A stretch of DNA of 64,000 bases from Bradyrhizobium sp. BR13661 (GTDB lineage: Bacteria; Pseudomonadota; Alphaproteobacteria; Rhizobiales; Xanthobacteraceae), in assembly GCF_029892425.1 (NCBI RefSeq), contig NZ_JARXWB010000017.1:62001-126000 (forward strand), read 5' to 3'. Of the stretch, positions 35,801 to 44,239 are shown one piece after another; within the stretch, counting starts at the first letter, position 1; every line of letters begins with the position of its first letter. Position numbers and translations under genes: made by a program. The notes beneath the pieces are model-generated. The model was not told the origin of the DNA and did not search any database. It saw nothing but the letters and a program-made list of their open reading frames with translations.

Positions 35801-36859
35801 TTGCCCAAAAGCGCATCGGATTCGCCTTCCCTCGCTCCCAGCCGCAAGTTTGACCGCGACATGCAAGTTCCGCCCGAGACCCAGGTCGTCATCGACTTCG
35901 ACGACAACCGCGCCGCGTCCGCGCTGGTCGGCCCCTATGGCCAGAACCTGGCGCAGATCGAGCGGCGGCTCGGCGTCGTGGTGGACTCCAAGGGCAACCA
36001 CATCACCATCGGCGGCTCGCGCGACGGCTGCGACGCCGCGCGCCGCGTGCTGGAGACGCTCTATGCGCATGCCGTGAAGGGCCAGGATGTCGACCAGGGC
36101 GAGGTCGAGGGTGCGATCCGCGCGGTGATCGCGCAAGGGTCCCTGTTCGAGTTCGACGCCAAATCGGCGAAATCAGCCTTCGACAGCATCAATTTGCGCA
36201 AGCGCCCGGTGCGCGCGCGCACGGCGGCGCAGGACTCCTACATTCGCGCGCTCAAGCGCCATGAGCTCGTTTTCGGCATCGGCCCCGCCGGCACCGGCAA
36301 GACCTGGCTCGCGGTCGCGCATGCCGCGCAATTGTTCGAGCGCAAGGAGGTCGACAAGATCATCCTGTCGCGTCCGGCGGTCGAAGCCGGCGAGCGGCTC
36401 GGCTTCCTGCCCGGCGACCTCCGCGAGAAGGTCGATCCTTATCTCCGTCCAATCTACGACGCGCTCTACGACCTCATGGACGCCCGCATCGTCGAGCGCG
36501 CGCTGCAGACCGGCGAGATCGAGATCGCGCCGCTCGCCTTCATGCGCGGCCGCACGCTGACCAACGCCGCGATCATCCTGGACGAAGCCCAGAACACGAC
36601 TTCGATGCAGATGAAGATGTTCCTGACGCGCCTCGGCGAGAACAGCCGCATGATCGTCACAGGCGATCCCTCGCAGATCGACCTGCCGAACGGCCAGACG
36701 TCGGGCCTCGCGGAGGCGACCAAGCTGCTGAGCGGCGTTGAAGGCATTGCGCAAGTTCATTTCAAAGCCGAGGACGTGATCCGCCACGAGCTCGTCGCAA
36801 GAATCGTCGCCGCCTATGAAGGCTCGCCGCAGCGGCCACCCGCCGGCAACAAATCCTGA
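35801..36859 (+). CDS. phoH: PhoH family ATPase
   Basis: A 352-residue protein. An N-terminal KH-like region (LVGPYGQNLAQIERRLGVVV) is followed by the PhoH ATPase: Walker A in GIGPAGTGKTWLAVAHA, ILSRPAVEAGERLGFLPGDL, ILDEAQNTTSMQMKMFLTRL and MIVTGDPSQIDLP. The gene begins with TTG at 35801, with GGAG nine bases before; an ATG at 35861 is an alternative that would keep all ATPase motifs. The miaB-phoH-ybeY-corC-lnt order is widely conserved and linked to RNA and ribosome quality control. Confidence 0.93.
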   Translation: MPKSASDSPSLAPSRKFDRDMQVPPETQVVIDFDDNRAASALVGPYGQNLAQIERRLGVVVDSKGNHITIGGSRDGCDAARRVLETLYAHAVKGQDVDQGEVEGAIRAVIAQGSLFEFDAKSAKSAFDSINLRKRPVRARTAAQDSYIRALKRHELVFGIGPAGTGKTWLAVAHAAQLFERKEVDKIILSRPAVEAGERLGFLPGDLREKVDPYLRPIYDALYDLMDARIVERALQTGEIEIAPLAFMRGRTLTNAAIILDEAQNTTSMQMKMFLTRLGENSRMIVTGDPSQIDLPNGQTSGLAEATKLLSGVEGIAQVHFKAEDVIRHELVARIVAAYEGSPQRPPAGNKS

Positions 36860-36919
36860 CGGGACAACAGCCGGACCCTATGGGCGCGGACGAAGCGCCC
36901 TTTCGTTCCGAACAAAGCC

Positions 36920-37429
36920 ATGTCGCATCCCAATCTTCCCATCACCGAGGTCCTCGTCGTCGCCGATTGCTGGCACGGCGAGCCTGACGCCGAAGCCGTG
37001 ATCCAGCGGGCCGTTGCGGCCGCCGCCGAATCTGTCGACGACGACGTCGCGGATGCCGAAGTGGCCGTGATGCTGACCGATGATGCCGGCATCCGCACAC
37101 TCAACAGCAACTGGCGCGGCATGGACAAGCCGACCAACGTGTTGTCGTTTCCCGCGCTCCAGCCCGAAGGCGAATGGAAGCCGGGCGATGCACCGCGCAT
37201 GCTCGGCGACATCGCGATCGCCTACGAGACCCTGCGGCGCGAGGCGGACGAGGAACACAAGCCGTTCGATCATCATTTGAGCCATCTCGCCGTGCATGGT
37301 TTCCTGCACCTGATCGGCTACGATCACGAGAACGACGACGACGCGGAAGAAATGGAAGCGCTCGAAACCGAGATCCTGGCTCATCTCGGCATCCCCGACC
37401 CCTATGCAGACCGCGCAGGGACACACTGA
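36920..37429 (+). CDS. ybeY: Endoribonuclease YbeY (rRNA maturation factor)
   Basis: A 169-residue metal-dependent single-strand RNase that helps process 16S rRNA. The zinc motif H3xH5xH is seen as HLAVHGFLHLIGYDH, and RGMDKPTNVLSFP is conserved. ATG at 36920. In the 60 bases after phoH a GGGCGC-N7-GCGCCC hairpin (36882-36900) is followed by TTT and could be a weak attenuator. The next ATG (37431) is 1 base after its stop. Confidence 0.94.
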   Translation: MSHPNLPITEVLVVADCWHGEPDAEAVIQRAVAAAAESVDDDVADAEVAVMLTDDAGIRTLNSNWRGMDKPTNVLSFPALQPEGEWKPGDAPRMLGDIAIAYETLRREADEEHKPFDHHLSHLAVHGFLHLIGYDHENDDDAEEMEALETEILAHLGIPDPYADRAGTH

Positions 37430-37430
37430 G

Positions 37431-38546
37431 ATGCCGGATTCGGAGCCTATTCACGACAATCCGCGCAACACCGCCAATCTCCCGGTCGTGGTGACGCAAG
37501 GCGAGGTCATGCGCCCGACCGCGGACGGCTGGCTGCTGCGTGCGATCCGCACGCTGTTCGGCTGGAAGGCCGGCTCGGTGCGCGACGATCTCCAGGTCGT
37601 GCTCGATGCGACGACGCCCGGTGACACCGGCTTCTCCGCGGTCGAGCGCACCATGCTGCGCAACATCCTGGGCCTGCACGAGCGCCGCATCGCCGACGTC
37701 ATGGTGCACCGCGCCGACATCGTCGCGGTGAAGCGCGACATCCCGCTCGGCGAATTGATGGACCGTTTCGAGAGCGCGGGCCATTCGCGCCTCGTGGTCT
37801 ACAACGAGACACTCGACGATCCCGTCGGCATCGTCCACATCCGCGATTTGCTCGCCTTCATGACCGCGCGTGCGCGGGTGTCGGAGGCCACCAAGACCAA
37901 GCGCAAGAAGCCGCTGCCGGCCGGGCTCGATCTGAAGGCCGTGGACCTCGCATTACCGCTGCACGACGCGCGCATCATCCGCAAGCTGCTCTATGTGCCG
38001 CCGTCGATGCGCGCGATCGACCTGCTGGCGCAGATGCAGGCGACGCGCATTCACCTGGCGCTGGTCGTCGACGAATATGGCGGCAGCGACGGACTTGTTT
38101 CGCTCGAGGATATCGTCGAGCAGATCGTCGGCGAGATCGACGACGAGCATGACAGCGACGAGCCGCCGTCGATCGTGCGGCTGCCCGACAACGCTTTCAT
38201 CGCCGACGCCCGCGCCAGCCTCGACGACGTCCGCACCGTGATCGGCGAGGACTTCGTCACCGGCGAGGCCGGCGAGGAGGTGGAGACGCTGGGCGGCTAT
38301 CTCGTCAGCTTCGTCGGGCGCCTGCCCGTGCGCGGTGAGGTGATTTCGGGTCCCGGCAATTACGAGGTTGAAGTGCTCGATGCCGATCCGCGCCGCGTCA
38401 AGCGGCTGCGCATCTCGACCCGGAAGGAACGTCCCGCGCCGCGCACCCAGCGCGAGAGGAGCCGCCGCGAGACTACGCCCGAGAGCGGCCAGCCGCCGGC
38501 CGGCGACACGCCGACCCCGCCGCCGGCCGACGGGACCCCGCAGTGA
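37431..38546 (+). CDS. corC: CorC/HlyC-type transporter-associated CBS protein
   Basis: A 371-residue cytosolic protein with two CBS domains (HERRIADVMVHRADIVAVKR; MRAIDLLAQMQATRIHLALV) followed by the CorC_HlyC (transporter-associated) domain (VETLGGYLVSFVGRLP). The C-terminal 40 residues are a Pro/Arg-rich tail. The frame is open upstream to 37404, overlapping ybeY; the ATG at 37431 is preferred. Associated with magnesium/cobalt efflux in E. coli. Its stop overlaps the GTG start of lnt. Confidence 0.92.
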   Translation: MPDSEPIHDNPRNTANLPVVVTQGEVMRPTADGWLLRAIRTLFGWKAGSVRDDLQVVLDATTPGDTGFSAVERTMLRNILGLHERRIADVMVHRADIVAVKRDIPLGELMDRFESAGHSRLVVYNETLDDPVGIVHIRDLLAFMTARARVSEATKTKRKKPLPAGLDLKAVDLALPLHDARIIRKLLYVPPSMRAIDLLAQMQATRIHLALVVDEYGGSDGLVSLEDIVEQIVGEIDDEHDSDEPPSIVRLPDNAFIADARASLDDVRTVIGEDFVTGEAGEEVETLGGYLVSFVGRLPVRGEVISGPGNYEVEVLDADPRRVKRLRISTRKERPAPRTQRERSRRETTPESGQPPAGDTPTPPPADGTPQ

Positions 38547-40156
38547 CGGCGTTCCAGCGTTTCAGGCAGATTGCACTCGCCATCATCCTGACCTGGGGGT
38601 GGAAGCGCGCGCTGCTCGCGATGGCGTGCGGCGCACTCTCCGTGCTGGCGCTGGCCCCGTTCAACATTTTTCCGGTGCTGTTCATCACGTTCCCCGTGAT
38701 GGTCTGGCTGATCGACGGCGCCGGCGCCGGACGCTATGGCGGCGTCCCCGCCGCGGCGCTGACGGGCTACTGGTTCGGGCTCGGCTATTTCGTCCCGGGG
38801 CTCTACTGGATCGGCATCGCCTTCTTCGTTGATGCCGACGTGTTCGCATGGCTGACGCCGTTCGCCGTGCTGGGCTTGCCGGCCTATCTCTCGATCTTCA
38901 CCGCGATCGGGTTCGCGCTGGCCCGTCTGCTCTGGACCAAGGATGCCACCCGCATACTCGCGCTCGCAGCAAGCCTCACCATTGGCGAATGGCTGCGCGG
39001 GCACGTGCTCACCGGCTTTCCCTGGAACGCGTTCGGCTATGCGCTGTCGGAGCCGCTGCCGCTGGCACAGACGGCCTCGTTGATCGGCCAATGGGGCATG
39101 ACGTTTCTGGCGATCGCGATCTTCGCGGCGCCTGCCGTGCTGATCGACCGCACGCGCGATCGCAGCCCGGCGTGGCGCGTGCCGACTGCTGCGATTGCGC
39201 TGCTGGTCGTCATGGGCCTGTTCGGCGCGATCCGCCTGTCGCTGCATCCGACCACGATGGTTGCGGGTGCGAAGCTGCGCCTGATGCAGCCGAACCTCCA
39301 GCAGGATTTGAAATTCAACTACTCCGCCAAGGCGGAGGTGATGAAGAAATATCTGGCGCTGTCGGACCGCGCCTCCGGTCCACAAGCAACCGGCGTGAGC
39401 GCTGCGACCATCCTGATCTGGCCGGAATCCGCCTTTCCGTTCTTCCTCACACGCGAAGCCGACGCGATGGCCCAGATTGCCGAGCTGTTGCCCAAGGGCA
39501 CGGTGCTGATCACCGGCTCGGTGCGCGCTCCCGATCTGCCGCCAGGCACGCCGATCACGCGGGCCTATAATTCGATCTATGTCATCGACCACGACGCCAG
39601 CGTGCTGGCGGTCTACGACAAGCTCCATCTGGTGCCGTTCGGCGAATATCTCCCCTACCAGGATGTGTTGGAGAAGCTCGGCCTCGAGCAACTGACGCGG
39701 ATGCGTGGCGGCTTCATTCCCGGCACAGTGCGGCACGCGCTGCCAGTGCCGGGCGCACCGCCCGCGCTGCCGCTGATCTGCTACGAAGCAATCTTCCCCG
39801 GCGAAGTCGGCACGCGCGATGAGCGTCCGGGCTGGATGGTGAACCTCACCAATGACGGCTGGTTCGGCATCTCGACCGGTCCGTACCAGCATCTGGAGCA
39901 GGCGCGGATGCGCGCCATCGAGCTCGGACTGCCGCTGGTTCGCTCTGCCAATACCGGCATCTCGGCCGTGGTCGATCCGGCGGGACGCACGGTGGCCAGC
40001 CTCGGTCTCGGGATCGAAGGCATTTTGGATGCAAGTCTGCCCGCCGCCATCCCACCCACGGTCTATGCGCGAGTCGGAGACATCCCCGCGGCCATGCTCG
40101 TCGCGCTGGCGATCGTTCTTGCGGTGCGACGACGCGTTGCAAAGCGGCACCCCTGA
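38543..40156 (+). CDS. lnt: Apolipoprotein N-acyltransferase
   Basis: A 537-residue inner-membrane enzyme adding the third acyl chain to lipoproteins. Several N-terminal hydrophobic segments are followed by a nitrilase-type domain with the catalytic triad: Glu295 in IWPESAFPF, Lys360 in YDKLHLVPFGEYLPY, and Cys413 in PLICYEAIFPGE. A last C-terminal hydrophobic segment follows. The GTG start at 38543 overlaps the corC stop. In Sinorhizobium this gene is known as actA, needed for acid tolerance, and is followed by a PhrR/PraR gene as here. Confidence 0.96.
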   Translation: MTAFQRFRQIALAIILTWGWKRALLAMACGALSVLALAPFNIFPVLFITFPVMVWLIDGAGAGRYGGVPAAALTGYWFGLGYFVPGLYWIGIAFFVDADVFAWLTPFAVLGLPAYLSIFTAIGFALARLLWTKDATRILALAASLTIGEWLRGHVLTGFPWNAFGYALSEPLPLAQTASLIGQWGMTFLAIAIFAAPAVLIDRTRDRSPAWRVPTAAIALLVVMGLFGAIRLSLHPTTMVAGAKLRLMQPNLQQDLKFNYSAKAEVMKKYLALSDRASGPQATGVSAATILIWPESAFPFFLTREADAMAQIAELLPKGTVLITGSVRAPDLPPGTPITRAYNSIYVIDHDASVLAVYDKLHLVPFGEYLPYQDVLEKLGLEQLTRMRGGFIPGTVRHALPVPGAPPALPLICYEAIFPGEVGTRDERPGWMVNLTNDGWFGISTGPYQHLEQARMRAIELGLPLVRSANTGISAVVDPAGRTVASLGLGIEGILDASLPAAIPPTVYARVGDIPAAMLVALAIVLAVRRRVAKRHP

Positions 40157-40203
40157 TCGCGCCGTCGCTAGCGATTTCGGGTGAGACGGCCGGAAACTTT
40201 TGA

Positions 40204-40223
40204 CAACCGTAGTCCCACGGTTG
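40204..40223. promoter_or_regulatory. Inverted repeat CAACCGT-N6-ACGGTTG, candidate operator
   Basis: A perfect 7-bp inverted repeat with a 6-base spacer, in the lnt-praR gap. It overlaps the TTGACA at 40221-40226 that could be the -35 of praR. A self-repressing HTH regulator commonly binds such a site; assignment to PraR is inference. Confidence 0.5.
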
Positions 40224-40250
40224 ACAGACTGCACGCTGGCTCCCCATTCT
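40221..40250 (+). promoter_or_regulatory. Candidate praR promoter
   Basis: TTGACA at 40221-40226 and CATTCT at 40245-40250 with an 18-base spacer form a plausible sigma-70 pair about 140 bases upstream of the praR ATG. The -10 is poor, so this is only a candidate. Confidence 0.4.
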
Positions 40251-40277
40251 GCACCGGCTGCACAAGACAGCGGTGCA
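40250..40277 (+). promoter_or_regulatory. Hairpin in the praR leader
   Basis: TGCACCGGCTG - CACAAGA - CAGCGGTGCA forms a stem with one bulged base. It would be in the 5' leader if transcription starts near 40258. No T-run follows, so a role in stability or translation is more likely than termination. Confidence 0.45.
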
Positions 40278-40387
40278 TTGCTAAATTTCTCCGCAATGTT
40301 TCCCCAATCAGAGTGAAGTTTTGACGTCGCTGTCACCTGAGGCAATACTTTCATTGCGCCGACGGTGGTGTTTGGAGGGCTGAGGAA

Positions 40388-40801
40388 ATGTCGAAAGCGC
40401 CCAACCCTGTTGACAAATATGTCGGCAGTCGCGTGCGCATGCGCCGCATCATGTTGGGCATGAGCCAGGAAAAGCTCGGTGAAGCTTTGGGCCTGACTTT
40501 CCAGCAGGTTCAGAAATACGAGAAGGGCACCAATCGGGTCGGCGCGAGCCGTATCCAGCAGATTGCCGAGATTCTCCAGGTGCCGGTGTCGTTCCTGTTC
40601 GAGGGCGGACCGAGCGGCGTAGCCGGGCCCGACGGCTTCGCCGAAGGTGCATCGCCCTCCTATGTCTCCGACTTCCTCGCCACCTCCGAAGGGCTCGCGC
40701 TGACCAAGGCGTTCACCCGAATCACCGATTCGAAGCTGCGCCGTTCGATCGTCGATCTCGTCGAGCAGATCGCCGCCCGCGAAGGCCCGGACAAGCGCTA
40801 A
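40388..40801 (+). CDS. praR: XRE-family regulator of the PraR/PhrR type
   Basis: A 137-residue protein. The helix-turn-helix is in LGMSQEKLGEALGLTFQQVQ and KYEKGTNRVGASRIQQIAEI, which match rhizobial PraR/PhrR nearly residue for residue. The C-terminal half (DFLATSEGLALTKAFTRI) is also shared. PraR controls quorum-sensing, biofilm or symbiosis-related genes in Rhizobium and Azorhizobium; PhrR is acid-induced in Sinorhizobium. The GGAGGGCTGAGGAA leader gives a strong ribosome-binding site. Position right after lnt is the same as in other rhizobia. Confidence 0.82.
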   Translation: MSKAPNPVDKYVGSRVRMRRIMLGMSQEKLGEALGLTFQQVQKYEKGTNRVGASRIQQIAEILQVPVSFLFEGGPSGVAGPDGFAEGASPSYVSDFLATSEGLALTKAFTRITDSKLRRSIVDLVEQIAAREGPDKR

Positions 40802-40911
40802 GGCGCTTGTTCGATTTGAGACTGCGCCAATTCTGGCCTATGTCGTCATCTGCGGGCGCGCCTTGCGCCACCTCCGCTGAGATGATGCGATTTGAAGGCA
40901 CAGATACGTCC

Positions 40912-42039
40912 ATGGCGAACTCCAATTCATTCGATTCCCAAACTATCCTCGCTGGTATCCGCCGCTGGGTGGAGATCGAGACGCCGACGGAAGTGCCCGA
41001 GCAGGTCAACAAGCTGACCTCGATGGTTGCCGACCATTATCGCGATCTCCCCGTCAGACTCGAGCGCGTCGCCGGTGTCGATGGCTGCGGCGATCATCTC
41101 GTGGTGCGTTCAAGCTGGGGCCAGGACCGGCCCGGTATCCTGGTGCTCAGTCATCTCGACACCGTTCATCCGATGGGCTTCATCGCGCGCCTGCCTTTCA
41201 AGGTCGAAGGCGACAGCGCGTTCGGTCCCGGCATCTACGACATGAAGGGCGGCGCCTACATCGCCTATCACGCCTTTCGCGAGCTTTGCGCTGCACCCGA
41301 GCGTTCGCCACTCGGCATCACCCACATGTTCACCTCCGACGAGGAGATCGGCAGCCCGACCTCGCGTGCGCTCATTGAGAAGGAGGGACGCAAGGCCAAA
41401 TACGTGCTGGTGACGGAACCCGCGCGCGACGGCGGCAAGATCGTCACCGGGCGCAAGGGCGTCGGACGGTTCCAGGTTTTCATCAAGGGCGTGCCCGCGC
41501 ATGCCGGCTCGCGCCCTGAAGACGGCCGCAGCGCGGTGCGCGAGCTCGCCAACGTCATCCAGACGCTGGAAGGGATGAACGATCTGAAGCGCGGGGTGAC
41601 CGTCAATGTCGGCGTGGTGCGCGGCGGGACACGCCCCAACGTCACGCCGGAAGAGGCCTATGCCGAAGTCGATTTGCGCGTGCCGAGCGCCAGCGATGCA
41701 GAAGAGTTCGTCGGCAAGATTCTCGGCCTGACGTCGAAGACCGAGGGCGTGACCGTCACCGTCACCGGCGAGCTCAATCGTCCTCCTTACGAGAAGGGCA
41801 ATGCGGGCGCCTCACTGTACGAACATGCGAAGACGATTGCCGCGGAACTCGGCTTCGAGCTGGTCGACACCCACACCGGCGGCGGCTCGGACGGTAATTT
41901 CACCGCGCCTTACACCGGCACGCTCGACGGACTCGGCGTCGACGGCAAGGGCGCGCACACGCATTATGAGCAGATCTACGTTTCCTCGCTCGAGCCGCGC
42001 GCGCGGCTGCTGTATCGGCTGTACCAGACGCTGCGATGA
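40912..42039 (+). CDS. M20 family metallopeptidase (glutamate carboxypeptidase-like)
   Basis: A 375-residue zinc peptidase. Metal and catalytic residues are seen in VLSHLDTVHP (HxD), PGIYDMKGGAY (bridging Asp), FTSDEEIGS (catalytic Glu-Glu) and VTEPARDG; a dimerisation domain contains KGVPAHAGSRPEDGRSAV, and THTGGGSDGN lies near the end. It fits the glutamate carboxypeptidase (CPG2) group, which removes C-terminal Glu from folates or peptides. The start at 40912 (MANSNSFDSQ) is chosen; other in-frame ATGs lie at 40882/40885. trmB overlaps its stop. In many rhizobia metK lies at this place; here the peptidase does. Confidence 0.9.
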   Translation: MANSNSFDSQTILAGIRRWVEIETPTEVPEQVNKLTSMVADHYRDLPVRLERVAGVDGCGDHLVVRSSWGQDRPGILVLSHLDTVHPMGFIARLPFKVEGDSAFGPGIYDMKGGAYIAYHAFRELCAAPERSPLGITHMFTSDEEIGSPTSRALIEKEGRKAKYVLVTEPARDGGKIVTGRKGVGRFQVFIKGVPAHAGSRPEDGRSAVRELANVIQTLEGMNDLKRGVTVNVGVVRGGTRPNVTPEEAYAEVDLRVPSASDAEEFVGKILGLTSKTEGVTVTVTGELNRPPYEKGNAGASLYEHAKTIAAELGFELVDTHTGGGSDGNFTAPYTGTLDGLGVDGKGAHTHYEQIYVSSLEPRARLLYRLYQTLR

Positions 42040-42746
42040 GCGAACGCCAGTCAGACCCCGATCGCGCGGATGGCGAGCGCGCCTTCTTCGGACGCCGCAA
42101 GGGCCACAAGCTCAGGCAGCACCAGGCCGAGCTGGTCGACCATCTGCTGCCGCATCTCGCGCTCGACATCACGGGCGAGAGACCGGCGAACGCCAACGAG
42201 ATCTTCGATCCCGCAGCGGAGGACGTGCGGCTCGAGATCGGCTTCGGCGGCGGCGAGCATCTCGCAGCAGAAGCGCAGGCCTTTCCGACAACCGGCTTCA
42301 TCGGCTGCGAGCCCTATGTCAACGGCATGGCCAAGATCCTCGCGCAGATCGAGGCGGCCAACATTGCCAACATCCGCCTGTTCGCAGGCGACGCCGCCGA
42401 ACTGCTGGCCTGGCTGCCTGATGCCTCGCTGTCGCGGATCGATCTGATCCATCCCGATCCCTGGCCGAAGCGGCGACACTGGAAGCGGCGCTTCGTCCAG
42501 GATCGCACGATCCTCGCGATGGCGCGCGTCCTCAAGCCGGGCGGTGAATTCCGCTTCGTCTGCGATATCGACGATTACTGTGCCTGGACGCTGTCACATC
42601 TTGCGCGCGCGCCGGATTTTCGTTGGCTCGCAGAACGCGCCGATGATTTCCGCCAACCCTGGGCCGGCTACACCATGACGCGCTATGGCAGAAAAGCCGC
42701 GCGAGAAGGGCGCAAGGCAGCGTATTTGCGGTTCAAGCGAAGCTAG
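42036..42746 (+). CDS. trmB: tRNA (guanine(46)-N7)-methyltransferase
   Basis: A 236-residue SAM-dependent enzyme forming m7G46 in tRNA. Seen: RLEIGFGGGEHLAAEA (SAM-binding), GCEPYVNGMAKIL, and the signature IDLIHPDPWPKRRHWKRR, with ARVLKPGGEFRFVCD after it. ATG overlaps the peptidase stop (ATGA). Convergent with the DUF2336 gene, whose stop overlaps its 3' end by 4 bases. Confidence 0.95.
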   Translation: MSERQSDPDRADGERAFFGRRKGHKLRQHQAELVDHLLPHLALDITGERPANANEIFDPAAEDVRLEIGFGGGEHLAAEAQAFPTTGFIGCEPYVNGMAKILAQIEAANIANIRLFAGDAAELLAWLPDASLSRIDLIHPDPWPKRRHWKRRFVQDRTILAMARVLKPGGEFRFVCDIDDYCAWTLSHLARAPDFRWLAERADDFRQPWAGYTMTRYGRKAAREGRKAAYLRFKRS

Positions 42747-43825
42747 ATCGTCCGCCGGTTGCGCCAGAAATTCACGACGCGCTCTGCCGTCGACGGCATC
42801 AGGCGGGTGAAATTCGTCCGTGCCTGCTCGAGATCGGCATCAGCCGGCGTGCGATGCGGCCCGTACCACATCAGGATCAGCGCGCGTACCGTGGGCCAGC
42901 CGAGATTCAGCACGCGGCCGAGGATCAGGATCGGATCGTAGCGATCGCCGGAGATCAGGCGATCGAGGATCGGAAGCCTGACGCCGGCCATTGCCGAGAG
43001 CGTGGCGACCGATTCCTCGTATTTGTGCGCCTTGGCGAAACCGAGCAGCGCACTCTCGCCGAGATGTCCGCCGCGATGCAGGCCGAGCACCGTGCGTTGC
43101 GCATCCGCGAAATCGCGCCGCGGGCCTGCGGGCCGCGCAGCTTCCTCGATCGCAGCCATCGCGCGCTTGATCTCGACCTGGCGCGCCGGATTGACCACGG
43201 TGGAAAGCCGACGCCTGATGACGTCGAGCGTGCCGTTGAGCAGCTCTTTGAGATGATCGCCGGAAAGATCTTCACGCTGGCCGAGCTTGAGCGTCAGCAC
43301 GCCATCCTGGCTCGCGCGCTTGATCAATTCCGAATAGCCACCGGCAGAGAAATGGGCACCGGCATTGCCGGCGGCGCGGCGCACCACGTCGCGATCACCG
43401 CGCTCGACCAGCACATCGGTGATCACGGTCGACAGAGTCGGCCGCTCCGTCATCGCGAGCAGATGGCCCTGGCCCTTCAGCCGGGCGATCTCGACGAGCG
43501 CGGCCTCATCGAGCACGGGTGAGCGGCGCAGCACCGGGCCCGCCACCTGGATCTCGTTTTCGCGCGCGAGCTGGCCGACCAGATGCGGCGGCGCATTGTC
43601 CAGCCGCGAGAAGCGCTCGGCGAGATCGACGCGCGATGCAAGCTCGGCGTGCGGGACGAGATCGATCAGCAGATTGTCGAAGAGATCGATGAGCTCGGGA
43701 CGGAGTCTTGAGGCGTCCTGAAAGAACAGCGCGGCGATGGCGCTCGCGACCTCGCCACGACGGCGGGGATCGCCACGTTTGACGATATCGTCCAGTCCTG
43801 GAATGAGCGACGTGGCAACGGTCAT
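42743..43825 (-). CDS. DUF2336 domain-containing protein
   Basis: A 360-residue all-helical protein rich in Arg and Leu. It is a repeat-like arrangement of short helices (RRRGEVASAIAALFF, ELIDLFDNLLIDLV, RLDNAPPHLVGQLAREN) typical of DUF2336, a family seen in alphaproteobacteria and thought to be HEAT-like. Start at 43825 (MTVATSLIPGLDDI); the frame continues upstream to 44005, but that part is not typical. No function known. Confidence 0.78.
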   Translation of the reverse strand: MTVATSLIPGLDDIVKRGDPRRRGEVASAIAALFFQDASRLRPELIDLFDNLLIDLVPHAELASRVDLAERFSRLDNAPPHLVGQLARENEIQVAGPVLRRSPVLDEAALVEIARLKGQGHLLAMTERPTLSTVITDVLVERGDRDVVRRAAGNAGAHFSAGGYSELIKRASQDGVLTLKLGQREDLSGDHLKELLNGTLDVIRRRLSTVVNPARQVEIKRAMAAIEEAARPAGPRRDFADAQRTVLGLHRGGHLGESALLGFAKAHKYEESVATLSAMAGVRLPILDRLISGDRYDPILILGRVLNLGWPTVRALILMWYGPHRTPADADLEQARTNFTRLMPSTAERVVNFWRNRRTI

Positions 43826-44021
43826 GAAAACGCAACTCGGATCTGGCACGCCGTGGGCGCGCCAAAGCTCAAGCCGCCCCACAATCAGGGAATTTAGGCC
43901 CGTTTCGTGAAAGAAGCGTTGCTCCCAGGGGCGCCTCTCGGCGCTCCCTTGGGGCGTCTCTCGACGCTCCCGGGGGACGCCGCCCGAGGCGCAAAAAGCC
44001 CGCATTCGCCTGTGATGGGCC

Positions 44022-44050
44022 TTGTCCGGGACGGCGGAAAGGGCTATATC
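44022..44050 (+). promoter_or_regulatory. Candidate sigma-70 promoter of the rimP-nusA-infB operon
   Basis: TTGTCC (44022-44027) and TATATC (44045-44050) are separated by exactly 17 bases. Transcription would start near 44057. It is the best promoter-like pair I see upstream of rimP. Confidence 0.55.
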
Positions 44051-44087
44051 AGCGCCAATTCATCTTCTCATACGATCCGCGTAGTGA

Positions 44088-44117
44088 GAGTGGGCCCGAA
44101 AGGACCCGCTCTTTTTT
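44088..44117 (+). terminator. Intrinsic terminator/attenuator in the rimP leader
   Basis: GAGTGGGCCC - GAAA - GGACCCGCTC followed by TTTTTT: a 10-bp stem with one mismatch and one G-T pair, a stable GAAA tetraloop and six Ts. It lies about 30 bases after the predicted start point at 44057 and about 120 before rimP, so it can end transcription before the operon unless read through. Confidence 0.8.
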
Positions 44118-44239
44118 ATTACCTGGACGCGGCTCGGCGGAAGATGCGACCCGACAGGCTGTCGGGGGAGTTCCGAAGCGGGCCTGACGTTTTAACCGGG
44201 TCTTAACCATCGAGACGATCGAGCGCCTTGATCCCTGAG

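Larger units (their letters stand above)
43826..44239. other. Intergenic region upstream of rimP with promoter and early terminator
   Basis: About 410 bases without a gene. It holds the 5' end of the DUF2336 transcript on the minus strand and, on the plus strand, a promoter-like pair (44022-44050) followed 38 bases later by an intrinsic terminator-like hairpin (44088-44117), then about 120 bases to the rimP start. A GGCGCCTCTCGGCGCTCC-type direct repetition at about 43928-43970 is also visible. Confidence 0.7.

Noticed and set aside
38360..40354. 664-codon minus-strand frame across corC and lnt
   Set aside because: Antisense of two supported genes; no start signal and no domain.
43928..43985. 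GGCGCCTCTCGGCGCTCC direct repetition near the DUF2336 start
   Set aside because: Only about two to three irregular copies; too short and degenerate to call a tandem repeat or binding array.
43826..44005. Extension of the DUF2336 frame upstream (60 codons)
   Set aside because: The residues are Arg/Gly/Pro-rich without family resemblance and lie in the region with the rimP promoter.
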